Assembly (NCBI RefSeq): GCF_900104145.1
Contig: NZ_FNLB01000006.1
Location: forward strand, 2,237,501-2,301,500
Source of the DNA: Pseudovibrio sp. Tun.PSC04-5.I4
Lineage (GTDB): Bacteria > Pseudomonadota > Alphaproteobacteria > Rhizobiales > Stappiaceae
Reading direction: 5' to 3'
Length of the DNA stretch: 64,000 nt
This document shows, piece after piece, positions 62,141 to 64,000 of this stretch; the stretch's first letter is position 1, and the number at the start of each line of letters is the position of its first letter. Under the pieces are notes generated by a model. That model had not been told where the DNA came from and searched no databases. It saw only the letters and a program-made list of their open reading frames with translations. A program made the position numbers and the translations under genes.

Positions 62141-63085
62141 ATGTCATTGCGCGTCATCTTTATGGGCACTCCAGATTTTTCCGTTCCAACTCTTATCGAG
62201 ATTATCGGTCAAGGATGGGATGTAGTTGCCTGTTATTCCCAACCTCCACGGAAAGCAGGACGCGGGATGGAGTTGAAAAAAACTCCTGTTCACGAAGCTG
62301 CTGAAAGCCTCGGCATTCCAGTTTTCACCCCAACTTCTTTGAAGAGCGAGGAAGAACAAACGCGTTTTCGTTCCTTTGAGGCGGATGTGGCTGTTGTTGT
62401 TGCCTATGGTTTGTTGCTGCCAAAAGCAATTTTGGACGCTACAGAGAATGGGTGCCTCAATGGCCATGCCTCTCTGCTGCCTCGCTGGCGCGGTGCCGCC
62501 CCGATCAACCGGGCGATCATGGCTGGCGACAAAGCCTCTGGCATTCAGGTGATGCGGATGGAAGAAGGGCTGGATACGGGTCCTGTGTGCATGTCTGAGA
62601 GCGTTGCAATCACCAATGATATGACTGCCGGTGAACTTCATGACCGCCTTTCCAGTCTTGGTGGTGATCTGATGGTGCGTGCGCTTTCCGCTCTGTCTCG
62701 TGGCGGTCTTGGTTCTTTGCAACAGCCTGAAGAGGGTGTGACTTACGCGAAGAAGATCCAGAAAAGCGAAACCCGCATTGACTGGTCTCTCCCAGCTGAA
62801 GACGTTCACAACCACATTCGCGGTCTTTCTCCGTTTCCCGGTGCGTGGTGTGAGATGGAACTGGGGGGCAAGAAGCCTGAACGGGTGAAAGTTTTGCGCA
62901 GTGGCCTATGCGAAGCCTCTGGCAATGCAGGTGAAGTGCTTATCGCCGATGGAGACACTCTGATTATTGCGTGTGGTTCGGGCTCTATCAAGCTGGTACA
63001 GGTTCAACGGGCAGGCAAAAAAGCAATGTCTGCCGATGAGTTTTTGCGCGGTTCTAAGCTTAATCCGGGTGCAGCTATTTCCTGA
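62141..63085 (+). CDS. fmt: Methionyl-tRNA formyltransferase
   Basis: A 314-aa enzyme that formylates initiator Met-tRNA with 10-formyltetrahydrofolate. It opens LRVIFMGTPDFSVPTL and carries NGHASLLPRWRGAAPINRAI (folate and catalytic Asn/His region), followed by a C-terminal OB-like domain. LHDRLSSLGG and IDWSLPAEDVHNHIRGLSPFPG are typical. Length is normal. Confidence 0.97.
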   Translation: MSLRVIFMGTPDFSVPTLIEIIGQGWDVVACYSQPPRKAGRGMELKKTPVHEAAESLGIPVFTPTSLKSEEEQTRFRSFEADVAVVVAYGLLLPKAILDATENGCLNGHASLLPRWRGAAPINRAIMAGDKASGIQVMRMEEGLDTGPVCMSESVAITNDMTAGELHDRLSSLGGDLMVRALSALSRGGLGSLQQPEEGVTYAKKIQKSETRIDWSLPAEDVHNHIRGLSPFPGAWCEMELGGKKPERVKVLRSGLCEASGNAGEVLIADGDTLIIACGSGSIKLVQVQRAGKKAMSADEFLRGSKLNPGAAIS

Positions 63086-63153
63086 GCTGGTCCGATGCGA
63101 TAGGCTTTTCCTGATAAGAAAAAGCAGTAGACAGTCAGTATGGCGGAGGCAGT

Positions 63154-63693
63154 ATGATCAAGTTCCACAAGATTGGAGTGCATCAAGTCGGCCTTCGCGA
63201 TTCTTCTAAGGAAGACGAACCCGTCATTCTCTCGCTCCTGTCCAAGGTCTTTAAGCAAGGCAACGAAGCCCGCCTTGTTGAGAGGTTACGTGCTTGCGGA
63301 TCACTCGTTCTTGAAAGAGTAGCGACTGACGATCAGGGCAAAGTACTTGGCCACCTTGCCCTTTCTCGTGTGACAGGCACTGGAATAGGTCATCGCCTCA
63401 AAATAAGTTGCCTTGCCCCGGTGTGTGTTGAGCCTGCCTTACAGAATACCGGTGTTGGGACAAGGCTTATTCAAGACGCATTGGATGACCTACAAGGATT
63501 GGGCGAAGATCTCGTTCTCGTCCTTGGCTCACCTGACTACTACGCGCGGTTCGGCTTTGATGGTGAGCTCGCGAAGAAGATTCAGGGGCCATATGCGGGA
63601 CCGATCTTCATGGCTCTCCCGTTTACTCAGGCCGGGCGAGAAGACCTGCCGGTTGAAGTCACCTATGCAACTCCCTTTAAGGAATTTGAATAG
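63154..63693 (+). CDS. GNAT-family N-acetyltransferase
   Basis: A 179-aa acetyltransferase like the YhbS group: a central strand GHLALSRV, then LAPVCVEPALQNTGVGTRLIQDAL. That last stretch contains the acetyl-CoA pyrophosphate loop Q-N-T-G-V-G-T, and VLGSPDYYARFGF follows. Acceptor unknown. Located between fmt and truA. Confidence 0.87.
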   Translation: MIKFHKIGVHQVGLRDSSKEDEPVILSLLSKVFKQGNEARLVERLRACGSLVLERVATDDQGKVLGHLALSRVTGTGIGHRLKISCLAPVCVEPALQNTGVGTRLIQDALDDLQGLGEDLVLVLGSPDYYARFGFDGELAKKIQGPYAGPIFMALPFTQAGREDLPVEVTYATPFKEFE

Positions 63694-63849
63694 GGCAGCT
63701 GTTTCGCCACTCCACAAAGCCTAGTCTTGCCCCTTTAAATCTGGTAGGACACCCTCGATTCCCTGCGCACCTTGCTGGCGAATTTCCTCATTTGACTCAA
63801 GCATTCTGCCCAGACCAGTCTGCTTCCTGAACCTTTGCAAAGAACCAGA

Positions 63850-64000
63850 ATGCCGCGCTATAAGATTACAGTTGATTATGACGGACGCCCTTTTGTTGGT
63901 TGGCAGCGACAAGACAATGGTCCGACAGCTCAAGGTGTTATTGAGCGCGCTATCAAATCGTTTTGCGGAGAAACTGTCTCGATTGGCGGCGCGGGCCGAA
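63850..64000 (+). CDS. truA: tRNA pseudouridine synthase A (partial, cut by window end)
   Basis: The first 50 residues of TruA are present: MPRYKITVDYDGRPFVGWQR, then QDNGPTAQGVIERAI. The D-Y-D-G-x-x-F-x-G-W-Q-R start is diagnostic. The catalytic Asp lies just beyond the window. It forms pseudouridine at positions 38-40 of tRNAs. The def-fmt-...-truA order is usual in Hyphomicrobiales. Confidence 0.95.
   Translation, partial: MPRYKITVDYDGRPFVGWQRQDNGPTAQGVIERAIKSFCGETVSIGGAGR

Overview
The window looks like a chromosomal segment of a marine-type alphaproteobacterium of the Hyphomicrobiales/Stappiaceae kind, and Pseudovibrio is my best guess. This rests on gene content, not on a database search: a RirA iron regulator with the three expected cysteines, a candidate IRO-box operator, the rpmH-rnpA-yidC-engB-argB-dapD order, def-fmt-truA, and an alphaproteobacterial Tad/Cpa pilus locus. 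No plasmid or phage backbone is visible.

Layout. Bases 1-1025 hold no credible gene; they are C/A-rich on the + strand and carry a 7-bp tandem repeat of about 14.5 copies. A truncated IS3-type transposase follows. Bases 1519-5747 are an iron/heme uptake island: rirA (+), a convergent operon for a secreted protein, ExbB, two ExbD paralogues and TonB (-), and divergent hemP (+), with two candidate operators between the divergent units. Next are a complete branched-chain-type ABC transporter operon (livG-F-H-M-K), the kynurenine genes kynU-kynA, a Nudix hydrolase, and an amino-acid permease/binding-protein pair without an ATPase.

Bases 16538-20471 hold the least familiar unit. It is a tightly packed five-gene operon with a Rieske-glutamate-synthase-like flavoprotein, two tiny membrane proteins, a ferric-reductase-like membrane protein fused to a second Rieske domain, and a membrane-anchored protein with a C-x3-C/H/C-x3-C signature. 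After it come mog, a nitroreductase, an M19 dipeptidase, two identical tRNA-Arg(ACG) genes, a histidine kinase, and a flavin disulfide reductase paired with a TVP38/TMEM64 membrane protein.

The housekeeping block 28462-36902 (rpmH, rnpA, yidC, engB, an EAL-domain gene, argB, a HAD phosphatase, a LysR regulator, dapD) appears to resume at 60020 (rmuC, def, fmt, truA). The 23 kb between them holds pta-ackA, two HAD/hydrolase-type genes, a nearly complete Tad (Flp) pilus system split into two blocks by NlpC/P60, MarR and leucyl-aminopeptidase genes, and a nitrilase/2-hydroxyacid dehydrogenase/VOC group beside a LysR gene with two compensating frameshifts.

Three genes too short for a simple ORF scan were found by reading: hemP (52 aa), a 55-aa membrane protein in the Rieske operon, and rpmH (44 aa). 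A possible 20-aa coupled leader ORF precedes the EAL gene.
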